From positions 62,001-126,000 of the forward strand of contig NZ_JANKMS010000012.1 in the NCBI RefSeq assembly GCF_024649945.1: DNA of 64,000 nt, written 5' to 3'. Below are positions 7,488 through 15,699 of this stretch, in pieces (within the stretch, counting starts at the first letter, position 1; each line of letters begins with the position of its first letter). Origin of the DNA: Flavobacterium panacis. GTDB lineage: Bacteria > Bacteroidota > Bacteroidia > Flavobacteriales > Flavobacteriaceae. The notes beneath the pieces are model-generated. The model was not told the origin of the DNA, searched no databases, and worked only from the letters and a program-made list of their open reading frames with translations. The position numbers and the translations under genes were made by a program.

Positions 7488-8086
7488 TATGTATAGATTT
7501 GAGATTTAATTTTTTGTGGAATTTGATTAATTAGTTCAAAATGGGCTGGCATTACTTTTTCAAGTTCTAAAGTTCCGCCTAAAATAAGCATTTCTTTGTT
7601 TTCGAAACGTTTGCCGAGTCGATCTTCTAGCATTATTTTTTCCATGCTTTGAGCAATTTCTATTTCGTTTAAAAAAACATTAGGGTGTCCTGCTGTGCAA
7701 ATTACCAATCCTAACGGAATAGTTTTCATTTGTCTGGAAGTTTCATTTTGTCCGTAAGCATATCCAACAGAATAAACGCGATCAAACCAGCCTTTTAATT
7801 TGGCTGGACAGTCACTCCACCAAACTGGATAGAGAAAAATGATACAGTCCGCTTTTTCTATTTTTTCTTGCTCATTTAAAACATCGTAAGAAATCGGAAG
7901 ATTAGTTTTTGCAAAACCTTCTCTTTGATATTCTTCATCAGTCATGTCACTTTGAAAGTTGGAAGCATACAAGTCAGAAACTTTGACATTCCATTTTTCA
8001 ACATCTAAAACCGATTTCAATCTTTCTAAAATTTTAAAAGTATACGATTTTTTGCTCGGATGTGCATAAACAATTAAAATATTCAT
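7487..8086 (-). CDS. NAD(P)H-dependent oxidoreductase, flavodoxin-like fold (NQO/KefF group)
   Basis: The 199-residue protein starts with the flavodoxin-fold strand and FMN phosphate loop (LIVYAHPSKKSYTF, residues 3-16). It carries the family signature YPVWWSDCPAKLKGWFDRV at 86-104, typical of quinone reductase, MdaB and KefF relatives. These two-electron FMN/FAD reductases act on quinones or xenobiotics in the cytosol. The gene is followed, with a 1-base stop/start overlap, by a membrane protein gene. Confidence 0.88.
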   Translation of the reverse strand: MNILIVYAHPSKKSYTFKILERLKSVLDVEKWNVKVSDLYASNFQSDMTDEEYQREGFAKTNLPISYDVLNEQEKIEKADCIIFLYPVWWSDCPAKLKGWFDRVYSVGYAYGQNETSRQMKTIPLGLVICTAGHPNVFLNEIEIAQSMEKIMLEDRLGKRFENKEMLILGGTLELEKVMPAHFELINQIPQKIKSQIYT

Positions 8087-8157
8087 TTTAGTTTCCTTGT
8101 TGAATTGAATTTTGTTTTGTACGAAAATACAAATTAAACCGAAATAATATTCATCAT

Positions 8158-8364
8158 TTAATCTTCAGAAAATTCTAAAATATCTCCAGGCTGGCAGTCT
8201 AAAACTTTACAGATTGCTTCGAGAGTGCTAAAACGAATGGCTTTTGCTTTTCCGGTTTTTAAAATGGAAAGGTTGGATAAAGTCAAATCTACTTTTTCTG
8301 AAAGTTCGTTTAATGACATTTTTCGTTTTGCCATCATGACATCTAAATTTACTATAATAGGCAT
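8158..8364 (-). CDS. Small Cro/C1-type HTH regulator (YozG-like)
   Basis: The 68-residue protein is essentially one helix-turn-helix: MMAKRKMSLNELSEKV, then LTLSNLSILKTGKAKAIR, then a terminal CQPGDILEF. This is the YozG-like group that almost always sits beside a DUF2975 membrane protein, as it does here (11-base gap). The usual inference is that the pair forms a regulatory unit in which the regulator controls the membrane partner; neither role is proven. Confidence 0.88.
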   Translation of the reverse strand: MPIIVNLDVMMAKRKMSLNELSEKVDLTLSNLSILKTGKAKAIRFSTLEAICKVLDCQPGDILEFSED

Positions 8365-8375
8365 AATTTTTTCGT

Positions 8376-8918
8376 TTAGATGGTTAATTCAATTTCAGAT
8401 TGTATTTCGATTCCCTTTTTGAAAATTTGCGCGATAACAAATAATACGATTGCCATAAAGATCCAGACGCTGCCGCCTTCTAGATTTAAGCTTTCTAATG
8501 TTGGAACTTTTACATGGTTTGTCATTAGCCAGTTGTTGAATTTTGCTGCCCAAAGTGAAAACAAACCAATTCCGAAAGCCAGATAGGCCATATAAGAGAT
8601 AAATTTTCCCATTTCTGCAGTAAACGGTTGAGCAATGTTTAGCTTTTTTTCGTGTAGCATTTTTACGATTAAGTAAAACATTATGGCTTTTAGAATGGCG
8701 ACAATACTCATAAAACACATTTCCTGAATGTAATAAGAAGTATTAAAATTATAAATGTCCAGTAAGTCTAAAAAACGTGCGTTGTACGAATTTATAGTCA
8801 TAGTGTAAATTCCGTTAAAGAGATACATACCAGCGTCTACACATAAACCAATAAAGATGATCCAAGATAAAATGTTTAAAATTTTCAGGATTTGCGATGT
8901 TCCAATTTTAATTTCCAT
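8376..8918 (-). CDS. DUF2975 integral membrane protein
   Basis: The 180-residue protein has four hydrophobic helices, around 10-32, 64-86, 102-124 and 148-167, separated by short polar loops. A segment KKLNIAQPFTAEMGKFI between helices 2 and 3 is typical of DUF2975. The gene precedes the YozG-like HTH gene in a two-gene operon, the standard arrangement for this family. Its function is unknown. Confidence 0.85.
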   Translation of the reverse strand: MEIKIGTSQILKILNILSWIIFIGLCVDAGMYLFNGIYTMTINSYNARFLDLLDIYNFNTSYYIQEMCFMSIVAILKAIMFYLIVKMLHEKKLNIAQPFTAEMGKFISYMAYLAFGIGLFSLWAAKFNNWLMTNHVKVPTLESLNLEGGSVWIFMAIVLFVIAQIFKKGIEIQSEIELTI

Positions 8919-8995
8919 TTGTAATTAAGATTAAAGTTTATTGTGCTAAAGTAATAAATATTTATTGATAAACGATAAATTTATTTTAATAATCA

Positions 8996-9029
8996 AAAAA
9001 AAACTCCAACAGCTATTCTCTGTTGGAGT
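8996..9029 (-). terminator. Intrinsic terminator after the DUF4919 gene
   Basis: A perfect 10-bp stem (9003-9012 with 9020-9029, loop of 7) is followed on the minus strand by a run of A/T complementing the plus-strand A tract at 8995-9003. It lies 36 bases after the stop of the 9066-9746 gene. Confidence 0.88.
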
Positions 9030-9065
9030 GATGAATATTCTTTTGTGAAAATTAAAAAAGGCAGT

Positions 9066-9746
9066 TTATCGAAGTGCTTTTCTTTCGTTTTCCAGCATTT
9101 TTTCGATATTGAAATAAATTCCTTCTACTTTGTAAGCGCCTTTTTCAAAACTGAGATAATCACAATTTTCGATTAATGATTGTCCTTTTGATTCGAGTTC
9201 AAAAAGATTTAATAAGACATATTCATGTTCAACGAGTAAAACATGAAAACCAGTTTCGCATTTTTTTCCGTCTCCCGAAGACAGAATTACATTCATAATG
9301 CTATGAAATTTGAAAGAGGTAATTTTTGAAGCTGCTTCATCTCCTTTTAAATGATAAATGTAAGAGAGGTAATTCAGTTGTCTTAGATCGAATGGGAATT
9401 CACTCAAAGAATGATTAGATAATTTAATGATCTCATCATAATCTGAGGTTTCCAGTTTTTCTTTGCTATAAAATTCATTGAGTTTTTTTTCATCCGGAGA
9501 TCTCCAGAAAGCATTGTATTTGGGCTGAAAAACATATCCCAGATACAAATGGCGATATTCTTCCTGTGTTAAAAGAGTATCATTTTTCATGAGTCTTTCC
9601 ATCAATTTAGGATAGAAAAATTGGGAGTTTTTATTGTTTATTTCTTTTTCAATCGCTTTGTAATCGGGAGTTGTAAAACCAAGTTCTTGTGAATACATTT
9701 GTACTCCGAAACAAAAAAACAGGAGAAGTAAAATTTGTTTTAGCAT
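9066..9746 (-). CDS. Secreted DUF4919-family protein
   Basis: The 226-residue protein has a signal peptide (LLLLFFCFGVQMYSQ) and the pattern of the Bacteroidota-specific DUF4919 family, including EYRHLYLGYVFQPKYNAFW near residues 63-81 and the central FPFDLRQLNYLSYIYHLKGD segment, which looks like a TPR-like helical hairpin. No enzymatic motif is visible. Its role is unknown; it is expected in the periplasm or outer membrane. It is monocistronic with a strong terminator. Confidence 0.75.
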   Translation of the reverse strand: MLKQILLLLFFCFGVQMYSQELGFTTPDYKAIEKEINNKNSQFFYPKLMERLMKNDTLLTQEEYRHLYLGYVFQPKYNAFWRSPDEKKLNEFYSKEKLETSDYDEIIKLSNHSLSEFPFDLRQLNYLSYIYHLKGDEAASKITSFKFHSIMNVILSSGDGKKCETGFHVLLVEHEYVLLNLFELESKGQSLIENCDYLSFEKGAYKVEGIYFNIEKMLENERKALR

Positions 9747-9834
9747 GATTTAGAAGTTTTTAGGTTGTAGCTCTGATCTTACTAAAATACTAATTATTTT
9801 AACACAAAATGTTCTTTTGAAAACACAATGCGTG

Positions 9835-9923
9835 AAGGATGGAAGTGGCATCCTTTTATATTCCCGATGGCTATCGGGAATATAAAAGATATAACGGACA
9901 GCCTGACCCGGAGGGGCACGCCC
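9835..9923. repeat. Structured intergenic element (candidate repeated ncRNA)
   Basis: The element opens with AAGGAT paired to ATCCTT (9835-9840 with 9850-9855). A perfect 15-bp hairpin follows (9854-9868 with 9873-9887, 4-base loop GGCT), then a GC-rich tail that includes GACCCGGAGGGGCACGCCC. The tail is far richer in GC than the surrounding DNA. I recall near-identical sequences in other flavobacterial intergenic regions. It may correspond to the Flavo-1 RNA motif, which a covariance-model search would settle. Confidence 0.75.
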
Positions 9924-9956
9924 ATAAAATGCTTACTTTATTTTGAACGATAAATT

Positions 9957-10691
9957 TTAATGTCCAAGCTGTTTTCTTAAATCTAAATTTAAGCTGTATT
10001 GCTCTTCAATAGGAATGATTTTTCTTTGCACTTTGTTAATGTCGCTTCCTTCTTCTGTCCACAAAAATGGATAAAAATTAAATACTTGATCGCCTTGAAG
10101 TTCTGGTACTTCCTTTTTCCAGTTTTCCCATCTGCTGCCCGCATAAAATTTGTCGAGATCGTTTGTAAAACAGAAGCCTAAGAATTCAGAATAGGAAATA
10201 TCCAAAGGTTCGTATTCTAAATTATCGGGCGAAAAATAATAGACTTTGCCAAGATCTTGGCCAAGAGCTCCGCCATTTAAAATGTAAAAGCCGCCAAGGG
10301 CATCATCGGCAATTAAGAGAAAAGAAGGCGTTTCTCCTGCTTCTTTAAAAGACTTGCCTTTGTTCCAGTCTGGAAGACTTCGATTAAGTTTGGAACTTCC
10401 TGAGCCTAAAATTCTAATCCAGCCGTTATCGATTAAGATGCCACCAGTTTTGTAAACCACGGCTCCCATTGGCGATTTTGTAGTGACTTGTACTTGATAC
10501 AGCGCATCTTTGGCTTTTTGCGGGTCGGCAGGCAGAACTTCTACTTTGTTTTTGGCGCTGTCAATCCATTCTTTTATTAGTTTCCATCCAGAATCATCTT
10601 GGTCTATAAGTTCGTTTACGGGGCGCATTTTGGTTTGTGAAAAAGTTATAGTGGTTAAAAATATAAAGGCGGTTAATTGAAAAAATTTCAT
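9957..10691 (-). CDS. Secreted DUF2625-family protein
   Basis: The 244-residue protein has a signal peptide (ending ITFSQ) and the DUF2625 pattern: RPVNELIDQDDSGWKLIKEW near the mature N-terminus, VYKTGGILIDNGWIRILGSGS in the centre, and the late GFCFTNDLDKFYAGSRWENW. This family contains uncharacterised bacterial proteins with an SMI1/KNR4-like look. The export signal is a difference from cytosolic relatives. No catalytic motif is seen and the gene stands alone. Confidence 0.8.
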   Translation of the reverse strand: MKFFQLTAFIFLTTITFSQTKMRPVNELIDQDDSGWKLIKEWIDSAKNKVEVLPADPQKAKDALYQVQVTTKSPMGAVVYKTGGILIDNGWIRILGSGSSKLNRSLPDWNKGKSFKEAGETPSFLLIADDALGGFYILNGGALGQDLGKVYYFSPDNLEYEPLDISYSEFLGFCFTNDLDKFYAGSRWENWKKEVPELQGDQVFNFYPFLWTEEGSDINKVQRKIIPIEEQYSLNLDLRKQLGH

Positions 10692-10730
10692 TTTGGTTTT
10701 GGGTTAATGCGGTTTGGTTATTAATCGAAT

Positions 10731-11069
10731 TTATTGTTCTTCAATTATCGAATTCCCTTTGGATTGGTCTCCCGATGTCCATTGCCAGATTTCATGAAGT
10801 CTTATTTTTCCATTTTCTAAAATTTCTGGTTTAGAAGTACAGATTCCTGTCATTAATTCACCTTTTTCGTTTACTTGATGGTAACGCATTTCGATATTTC
10901 CCTGATTATCCACTAAACCAATCAAATGACCTGAAATGATTTTTCCTCCTGCATATTGAGAAGTTAAAATATTGCCGTCTTGTTTGTAGAGAAATGTTGT
11001 TTCATTGGAAGTTTCTCCGTTTTCGGTATTGCTTACAGGTTTAAAAATTTTATTATTATAATTGATCAT
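10731..11069 (-). CDS. Small beta-rich protein of the n-acetylglutamate synthase-like annotation group
   Basis: The 112-residue protein consists of alternating short strands (TTFLYKQDGNILTSQYAGG, IEMRYHQVNEKGELMTGICTS) ending in a RLHEIWQWTSGD segment. It resembles a group often mislabelled N-acetylglutamate synthase, but the acetyltransferase motifs are absent. It is probably a small beta-barrel. No signal peptide is present. It lies at the edge of the run of immunity-like genes at 11-13.7 kb. Its function is unknown. Confidence 0.65.
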   Translation of the reverse strand: MINYNNKIFKPVSNTENGETSNETTFLYKQDGNILTSQYAGGKIISGHLIGLVDNQGNIEMRYHQVNEKGELMTGICTSKPEILENGKIRLHEIWQWTSGDQSKGNSIIEEQ

Positions 11070-11122
11070 TTTGTAATGCGAAATTTTACTCTTTTAGAAT
11101 TGATGTTCTTTAAAAACTGTTT

Positions 11123-11533
11123 TTAATTATTTTGAAAAATAATAATGTCTGAGAATTTTTCTATCTGATCTATGATAAATAAACTATCATTAAAGTAATC
11201 CATATCAAAATCCTCATCTCCCCATAATTCAAATCTTTTTTGAGCAGTTTTTAATTTTTCTTTATCGAAAGGTTCCTCGTTCCAGTCTTTTTCTAGATCT
11301 TCGGTAATTTCTAAAGCTTCTTCATTTACATGTTTTTCCTCTGATAGATAAATATAGAAACGATATTCATCATTAAAAATTAGGGTAATCTGATTATCAC
11401 TCAGGTTAATTTCTGGTTGCTCTCCAGCGCCCTCATTTTGATAAAATTCCTCTAAATACTCTTTTAAAGCCATAATGGTTGCATTTGAAGAAGGCAATAT
11501 ATAAGCGGAATAGGAATAAAAACTATTAGCCAT
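11123..11533 (-). CDS. Acidic hypothetical protein coupled to the SUFU gene
   Basis: The 136-residue protein is strongly acidic, with clusters such as EEALEITEDLEKDWNEEPFD and GDEDFDMDYF. I do not recognise the family. Its start codon overlaps the stop of the SUFU-domain gene in a TAATG arrangement, so the two are translated together. Small acidic partners of SUFU-type proteins are common among toxin-immunity genes, but that role here is inference. Confidence 0.7.
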   Translation of the reverse strand: MANSFYSYSAYILPSSNATIMALKEYLEEFYQNEGAGEQPEINLSDNQITLIFNDEYRFYIYLSEEKHVNEEALEITEDLEKDWNEEPFDKEKLKTAQKRFELWGDEDFDMDYFNDSLFIIDQIEKFSDIIIFQNN

Positions 11534-12177
11534 TATTTTCTGTTTAAGTCGGTTATAAGTAACGGATTGTTTTCTTTTAGTTTATTAACTAATTCCTCCA
11601 CTTTATCTGGATTTTCTACAATGTGTTCGTATTCTGCAGAAGTTATTCCTACGATTTGAAGAAACGAAACTTCGCCATGAGGAGTTTGTTTTTTGGGAAC
11701 TTCAGGATCTGCCACAATTACCAATGCGGTAATTTCGGTATCGGTGTTTAAACGAATCGGACCATTGGCTGGCATATAATGAAATTCTTCGAACCAATTT
11801 CCGCTATCGAAAACATATTTGGCAATATTTTGTAACAATGCGACAGCCCAACTTGGATTTCCATTATCGGCTTCGTAAGGTTTTAGTCTGAAGGTAAGTT
11901 CAAATCCCCATTTACTAAATTCGCCATCTACTTTTTCTTCATTATAATACAATTCCGAAAAACCATAAGTGATGAAATGATAATGGTCTTCTTGTTTTTT
12001 ACTTTCGTAATAGCTTACTCCGTCTAGCGGACTATCACCACCAAGCATGTACGGAAGGGCAGGAGCAAAATGTTTAGGTTCCTGACCAGGATATAAACGA
12101 TCAAATTCTTTATCGATTTCTAACCAGCCGACAGCATCATCTTCTGTAAATTCTTTTTTGTATTCTTCTAAGTTCAT
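11533..12177 (-). CDS. Suppressor-of-fused (SUFU) domain protein
   Basis: The 214-residue protein has the bacterial SUFU pattern: HFITYGFSELYY near residues 66-77, WGFELTFRLKP, FHYMPANGPIRLN and the late GEVSFLQIVGITSAEYEHI, which matches the conserved FLQIVGI motif. Bacterial SUFU proteins are recognised as one of the commonest immunity-protein superfamilies of polymorphic toxin systems. No toxin gene is visible within the window, so this would be an orphan immunity gene. It is cytosolic with no signal peptide. Confidence 0.88.
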   Translation of the reverse strand: MNLEEYKKEFTEDDAVGWLEIDKEFDRLYPGQEPKHFAPALPYMLGGDSPLDGVSYYESKKQEDHYHFITYGFSELYYNEEKVDGEFSKWGFELTFRLKPYEADNGNPSWAVALLQNIAKYVFDSGNWFEEFHYMPANGPIRLNTDTEITALVIVADPEVPKKQTPHGEVSFLQIVGITSAEYEHIVENPDKVEELVNKLKENNPLLITDLNRK

Positions 12178-12246
12178 TTTTATAGTTTTCTGGTTTAAAG
12201 CAGATACAAGATATTGTTTTTATTGGAGAAAAGTAAATTCAGAACA

Positions 12247-12280
12247 TAAAAAAATCCGATTTTCTTTCAAAAATCGGATT
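12247..12280 (-). terminator. Terminator with AATCCGATTTT stem
   Basis: A perfect 11-bp stem (12253-12263 with 12270-12280, loop of 6) is followed on the minus strand by seven T. It terminates the TPM-domain gene at 12288-12779. The same stem core recurs in the terminators at 12887, 13723 and 17111. Confidence 0.88.
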
Positions 12281-12287
12281 GCGTATT

Positions 12288-12779
12288 TTATTCTATTTTT
12301 TTGATTAGTTGCTCAGTGCCAAGTTGTAAACCTTTGTAATAATCGCCTTTTTTTAATTCTGGAACCACATAAGTTGAAATGATATTTTTCATTTCTTCAT
12401 CAGTCATTTTAACACGAATCTTGTCTACTCCCTGAACCTGAATTTGCCTTAATTGTTTGCTTATTACAATCAATATTGAAGTGTCAATTTTCAACTTAGA
12501 AATCAAATATTTATCTAAATCTAAAGAGTACTCAGTCAAATCTGTATAAGGACTTATAGAGGAGGTTGTCACAATAAGTATTTTGCTTTTTGTTTTGGCT
12601 TCACTGGTTTTCAAAAAATCTCCTAAACTTTTTGCCTGACTTGGACTCATGATCTTTTCAAAATCATTTACATAATCGTAAGATTTTGCAAAAATAGTTT
12701 CTGGGTCAGGTTTGGTTTGTGCAGAAGAATAATTTGGTAGAAAAAGAACAATTATAAAAAGCAACAATAATTTTTTCAT
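12288..12779 (-). CDS. Secreted TPM-domain protein
   Basis: Starting at the ATG whose product begins MKKLLLLFIIVLF gives a proper signal peptide (ending SSAQ), so I prefer it over an in-frame start 27 bases upstream. The mature protein has the TPM phosphatase-like fold pattern: VNDFEKIMSPSQAKSLGDFL, ILIVTTSSISPYTDL, SILIVISKQLRQIQVQ and a C-terminal YVVPELKKGDYYKGL. TPM domains occur in periplasmic proteins linked to photosystem repair or respiratory-complex quality control, and some bind divalent metals. It lies among immunity-like genes but does not belong to that class. Confidence 0.82.
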   Translation of the reverse strand: MKKLLLLFIIVLFLPNYSSAQTKPDPETIFAKSYDYVNDFEKIMSPSQAKSLGDFLKTSEAKTKSKILIVTTSSISPYTDLTEYSLDLDKYLISKLKIDTSILIVISKQLRQIQVQGVDKIRVKMTDEEMKNIISTYVVPELKKGDYYKGLQLGTEQLIKKIE

Positions 12780-12886
12780 GTCAGATTTTGATTTTGGGCA
12801 GTGCAAAATTAAAGCTTTATTATTAAAAATTAATATCCAATTTGTTACGAAAAATCAATATTTATTTCTCATAGAATGGAATAAAA

Positions 12887-12914
12887 AAAATCCGATTTGT
12901 GTAAATCGGATTTT
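12887..12914 (-). terminator. Terminator with AAAATCCGATTT stem
   Basis: A perfect 12-bp stem (12887-12898 with 12903-12914, GTGT loop) has A and T tracts on both sides. It follows the DUF2314-ankyrin gene by 8 bases. It could work in both directions. Confidence 0.85.
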
Positions 12915-12921
12915 TCGTAAT

Positions 12922-13671
12922 TTATTGAAGCAATGGCAGCAGATGTTCCCATTTTAGTTCTTTGGCAAAATCAAGTGCAGTTTTGCCATTTTCTGTTTTA
13001 GCACTTTTATCTGCTCCGGATTCTAACAAAACTTCAATTGAAGTTTGATTTCCTGCAATCGTTTCGCGATGTAAAAAAGTGTATCCTAATTCATCTTGAT
13101 GAGTTACTTCTTCTGGATTATTTTTTACAAAATCAATAAGGCTTTCCTTCATGTTTTTGCTCATTGGATGTTCAACCAAATTTTCAGGCTTTTCTTTTTG
13201 TTCGTTAACCACCAAAATATCATTATAATCTCCAAAATCTAATCCCCAGGCTTCATCGTGAGATTCTCTTTCGTCTTCACTCATTTCAGAACGCATCGCT
13301 TGAATCGTAAAAGCGCCGTAAGTTTTGCCGTTAATTGCAAATAACCAATCACTAATTTGATTGATCGGAATTTGTATTTCGTCGCCATTATTTACATTGG
13401 TTAATTCATCTGGATCGTTTACTAAGATTCCGTATATGTTTTCGCCATCAAAATTTACATCATTGATCCACATGTGTTCTACTACAGTTTCGCCGTCGAT
13501 TTCTTGAGTAAAAGCCAGTTTTACACAAGCAACATCCAATCCTGGAATTATGCGGCGGTATTCCCAAGATAATTCTCTCCAGAAATATTTAAAAGTTTCC
13601 TGAGCTTTTTTGTAAGCTTCGATCATTTTTGGGCTTTCTCCGTCAGCGTAGAATATTTTTGTTTCTTCCAT
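12922..13671 (-). CDS. DUF2314 domain plus ankyrin-repeat protein
   Basis: Residues about 1-145 form a DUF2314 (YegJ-like) domain with the segments AQETFKYFWRELSWEYRRI and the ending ADY-like WLFAINGKTYGAFTIQAMR. Residues about 175-249 contain two ankyrin repeats: YTFLHRETIAGNQTSIEVLL, then GADKSAKTENGKTALDFAK. There is no signal peptide. DUF2314 and ankyrin proteins are frequent in immunity clusters of polymorphic toxins, which agrees with the nearby SUFU gene. Terminators on both sides make it a self-contained cassette. Confidence 0.85.
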   Translation of the reverse strand: MEETKIFYADGESPKMIEAYKKAQETFKYFWRELSWEYRRIIPGLDVACVKLAFTQEIDGETVVEHMWINDVNFDGENIYGILVNDPDELTNVNNGDEIQIPINQISDWLFAINGKTYGAFTIQAMRSEMSEDERESHDEAWGLDFGDYNDILVVNEQKEKPENLVEHPMSKNMKESLIDFVKNNPEEVTHQDELGYTFLHRETIAGNQTSIEVLLESGADKSAKTENGKTALDFAKELKWEHLLPLLQ

Positions 13672-13722
13672 TATATTGTATTTTAAATGATTTTGTTGGG
13701 ATGTGAATTACTTTAAACGAAT

Positions 13723-13758
13723 AAAAAACCGATTTGTTTTTTTGCAAATCGGTTTTTT
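13723..13758 (-). terminator. Terminator with ACCGATTTG stem
   Basis: A 14-bp stem (13723-13736 with 13745-13758) has an 8-base T-rich loop and T/A tracts on both sides. It follows the 13777-14730 gene by 18 bases and shares the CGATTT/AAATCG core with the neighbouring terminators. Confidence 0.85.
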
Positions 13759-13776
13759 TTATGATCAGAAAAGAAT

Positions 13777-14730
13777 TTAGAAATTTACGTCGTCTGCAAT
13801 ATTTCCGCCTTGTTCTGCGGCAAATTTTGCTGCGTATTCTTTTTGTTTTTCCTGCTGGTAATTAGAAAATTCAAGAATACTCTCTGAGTTCCAGTTTTGA
13901 TTTTGTTCTGTCATCCATTGCATCGCTACCGATTGAAAATCTGCTAAATTGATTCCGAAGTTTTCTAAAATCCATTGAGCGCCATCAATTCCGTATTCGT
14001 AAGCTGCTTGTCTTGCGCCAGCCAATTCTTCGTAAAAATAGCGATCACTTTTCATTCTTTCTAAGTTTGCGGCTCCTTCTTCTGAAATTTCTGCTTTAAG
14101 ATTTTCCAATTGAGGAACAGTAACATTTTCAGCATAATATTGCCCGAAAAGGGTGGTAACCGTAAACGAAGTATCTTCGCCCATACGTTGTGGCCAGATG
14201 GTATTTAATTCTTCCCAAATAATAGGTTCAAATCCCATTGCTTTACAAACTTCCAGATGATCGATTCCGGCACTTATTTTAAGGCACATTGCAGTATAAG
14301 TTCTTAAATCTACACCGTGAACAGGTTCTAATAGTGGATTATTATCTTCTACTTTTACAAATCCTGAAGTCTGAATTCCGGTGTATTTTAGAGAATTAGC
14401 GTGTTCAAAACGAATCATTTGATCAGAATCACAGTTGTTCCATTCTGTGTAAACTTCTCTTCTGTAATTAAAATAGATGTTCTGAATGTCTTTATCTTCT
14501 AAATTTTCGCCACTTGCGCGTTCATCTGCGATCCATGCTTCGGCTCTTTTAGCTACTTCTGCATCAAAATCATCAACAGAATAATGGGTTCCATGTAGAG
14601 TTTCAGGATCGTATTCTACTTCCTGATATTCATCTTCATAATCATTTTCAAAATTATCATTTGAAGCTTCATAATTCTGGTTTTCTTGCTTGCTATCTCC
14701 AGTTAGAGACTCAAAAAATTTTTTAAACAT
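13777..14730 (-). CDS. Large cytosolic protein, probably DUF6620 family
   Basis: The 317-residue protein has an acidic disordered N-terminal region (residues 15-45, rich in N, E, D and Y) followed by a helical body. Recognisable segments are KRAEAWIADERASGE, GVDLRTYTAMCLKISAGID and FGINLADFQSVAMQWMTEQN. I believe it belongs to DUF6620 but am not certain. It is the last gene of the SPFH/zinc-ribbon operon, 25 bases after the preceding gene. No catalytic motif is seen. Confidence 0.65.
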   Translation of the reverse strand: MFKKFFESLTGDSKQENQNYEASNDNFENDYEDEYQEVEYDPETLHGTHYSVDDFDAEVAKRAEAWIADERASGENLEDKDIQNIYFNYRREVYTEWNNCDSDQMIRFEHANSLKYTGIQTSGFVKVEDNNPLLEPVHGVDLRTYTAMCLKISAGIDHLEVCKAMGFEPIIWEELNTIWPQRMGEDTSFTVTTLFGQYYAENVTVPQLENLKAEISEEGAANLERMKSDRYFYEELAGARQAAYEYGIDGAQWILENFGINLADFQSVAMQWMTEQNQNWNSESILEFSNYQQEKQKEYAAKFAAEQGGNIADDVNF

Positions 14731-14755
14731 TTGTCGATTTTTTTGGATTAATAAT

Positions 14756-15685
14756 TTAATATTTTAATTGATTCTGATACATTTTTTCGTTGTGTTCTTT
14801 CAAATCCGGAGTGATTTTGTTCCATTCGTCGTACATTGCTCGTAGATAAATCTGACGTAGTTTTGGTGCGTTTTGAATAGCAAATTGCCTCTGTTCTTCC
14901 AAGTCTTTCATTTTGGACTGAATTTCGCTCAATACTTTTTTATTGGATTCATGAATGGTACTTAAACTCAACTTATGATGCTCGTGATATAATTCTCTTT
15001 CTTTCTCTACTTCGTTTTCAAATTCTTCCAGTAAATGTGCTGTTCTCTGTTCTGCAAGTTCTCGCGCAATATTTTGTAAATTTCTTCCGAGTGTACTTGG
15101 TGTAAATGTATTTTGGGTTTTGCAATACGGACAAGAAACATAGGTTTCGATTAAAAATATTTTGTCTATAGTCAAATTTCCACCGCATTGTGTACAGCTG
15201 AATTTATCTTTTATGGTTTCAAATTCGGCTAAGATTTTTTGGTACTCGATTTCAAGATCGCGTTCTTTTGTTTTTTCAATCTGTTTTCTCCAATACTCGC
15301 ATTTGTTTTCAAATTCATAATAGCGGTTCGAAGAAGCATTTCTAAAATCTGAAATCACACCATGCTGTTTACTAAGTACAGAAACCTGAGAATTGAGACT
15401 ATAATAGAGATTGTTTATTTTTTCTTCGTAAGTTTCCCTAGCTTTTGTTCTAATGTTACTGAGTTGACCATTTACACCAGAATATACATTATGAAAAGTT
15501 CTTTTGTATAAATCATCATCTTCCTGCAAGATTTGTTTTAACTCTGGAATTGCAGCCGTTGCCAATTCTTCCATTTTGGCTTCCAGTTTTTCCAGAAAAG
15601 CGAACCATCTTTCTTTTGATTCCTGAAGTTCAGGATACCATTCTGGTTCTCTTTCTTCCTTTTTTTTATTGAATAATCCGAACAC
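14756..15685 (-). CDS. Coiled-coil protein with a central zinc ribbon
   Basis: The 309-residue protein has long charged helices (about residues 5-155 and 200-295) flanking a zinc ribbon with CTQCGG near 164-169 and CPYCKTQ near 184-190, a CxxC...CxxC pair typical of double-strand zinc ribbons. It is rich in K, E and Q and predicted to form coiled coils. It sits between a small zinc-ribbon gene and the DUF6620-like gene in the SPFH operon. I do not recognise a named family; a scaffold or adaptor role is an inference from architecture. Confidence 0.75.
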   Translation of the reverse strand: MFGLFNKKKEEREPEWYPELQESKERWFAFLEKLEAKMEELATAAIPELKQILQEDDDLYKRTFHNVYSGVNGQLSNIRTKARETYEEKINNLYYSLNSQVSVLSKQHGVISDFRNASSNRYYEFENKCEYWRKQIEKTKERDLEIEYQKILAEFETIKDKFSCTQCGGNLTIDKIFLIETYVSCPYCKTQNTFTPSTLGRNLQNIARELAEQRTAHLLEEFENEVEKERELYHEHHKLSLSTIHESNKKVLSEIQSKMKDLEEQRQFAIQNAPKLRQIYLRAMYDEWNKITPDLKEHNEKMYQNQLKY

Positions 15686-15699
15686 TTTATTTTGATTTT

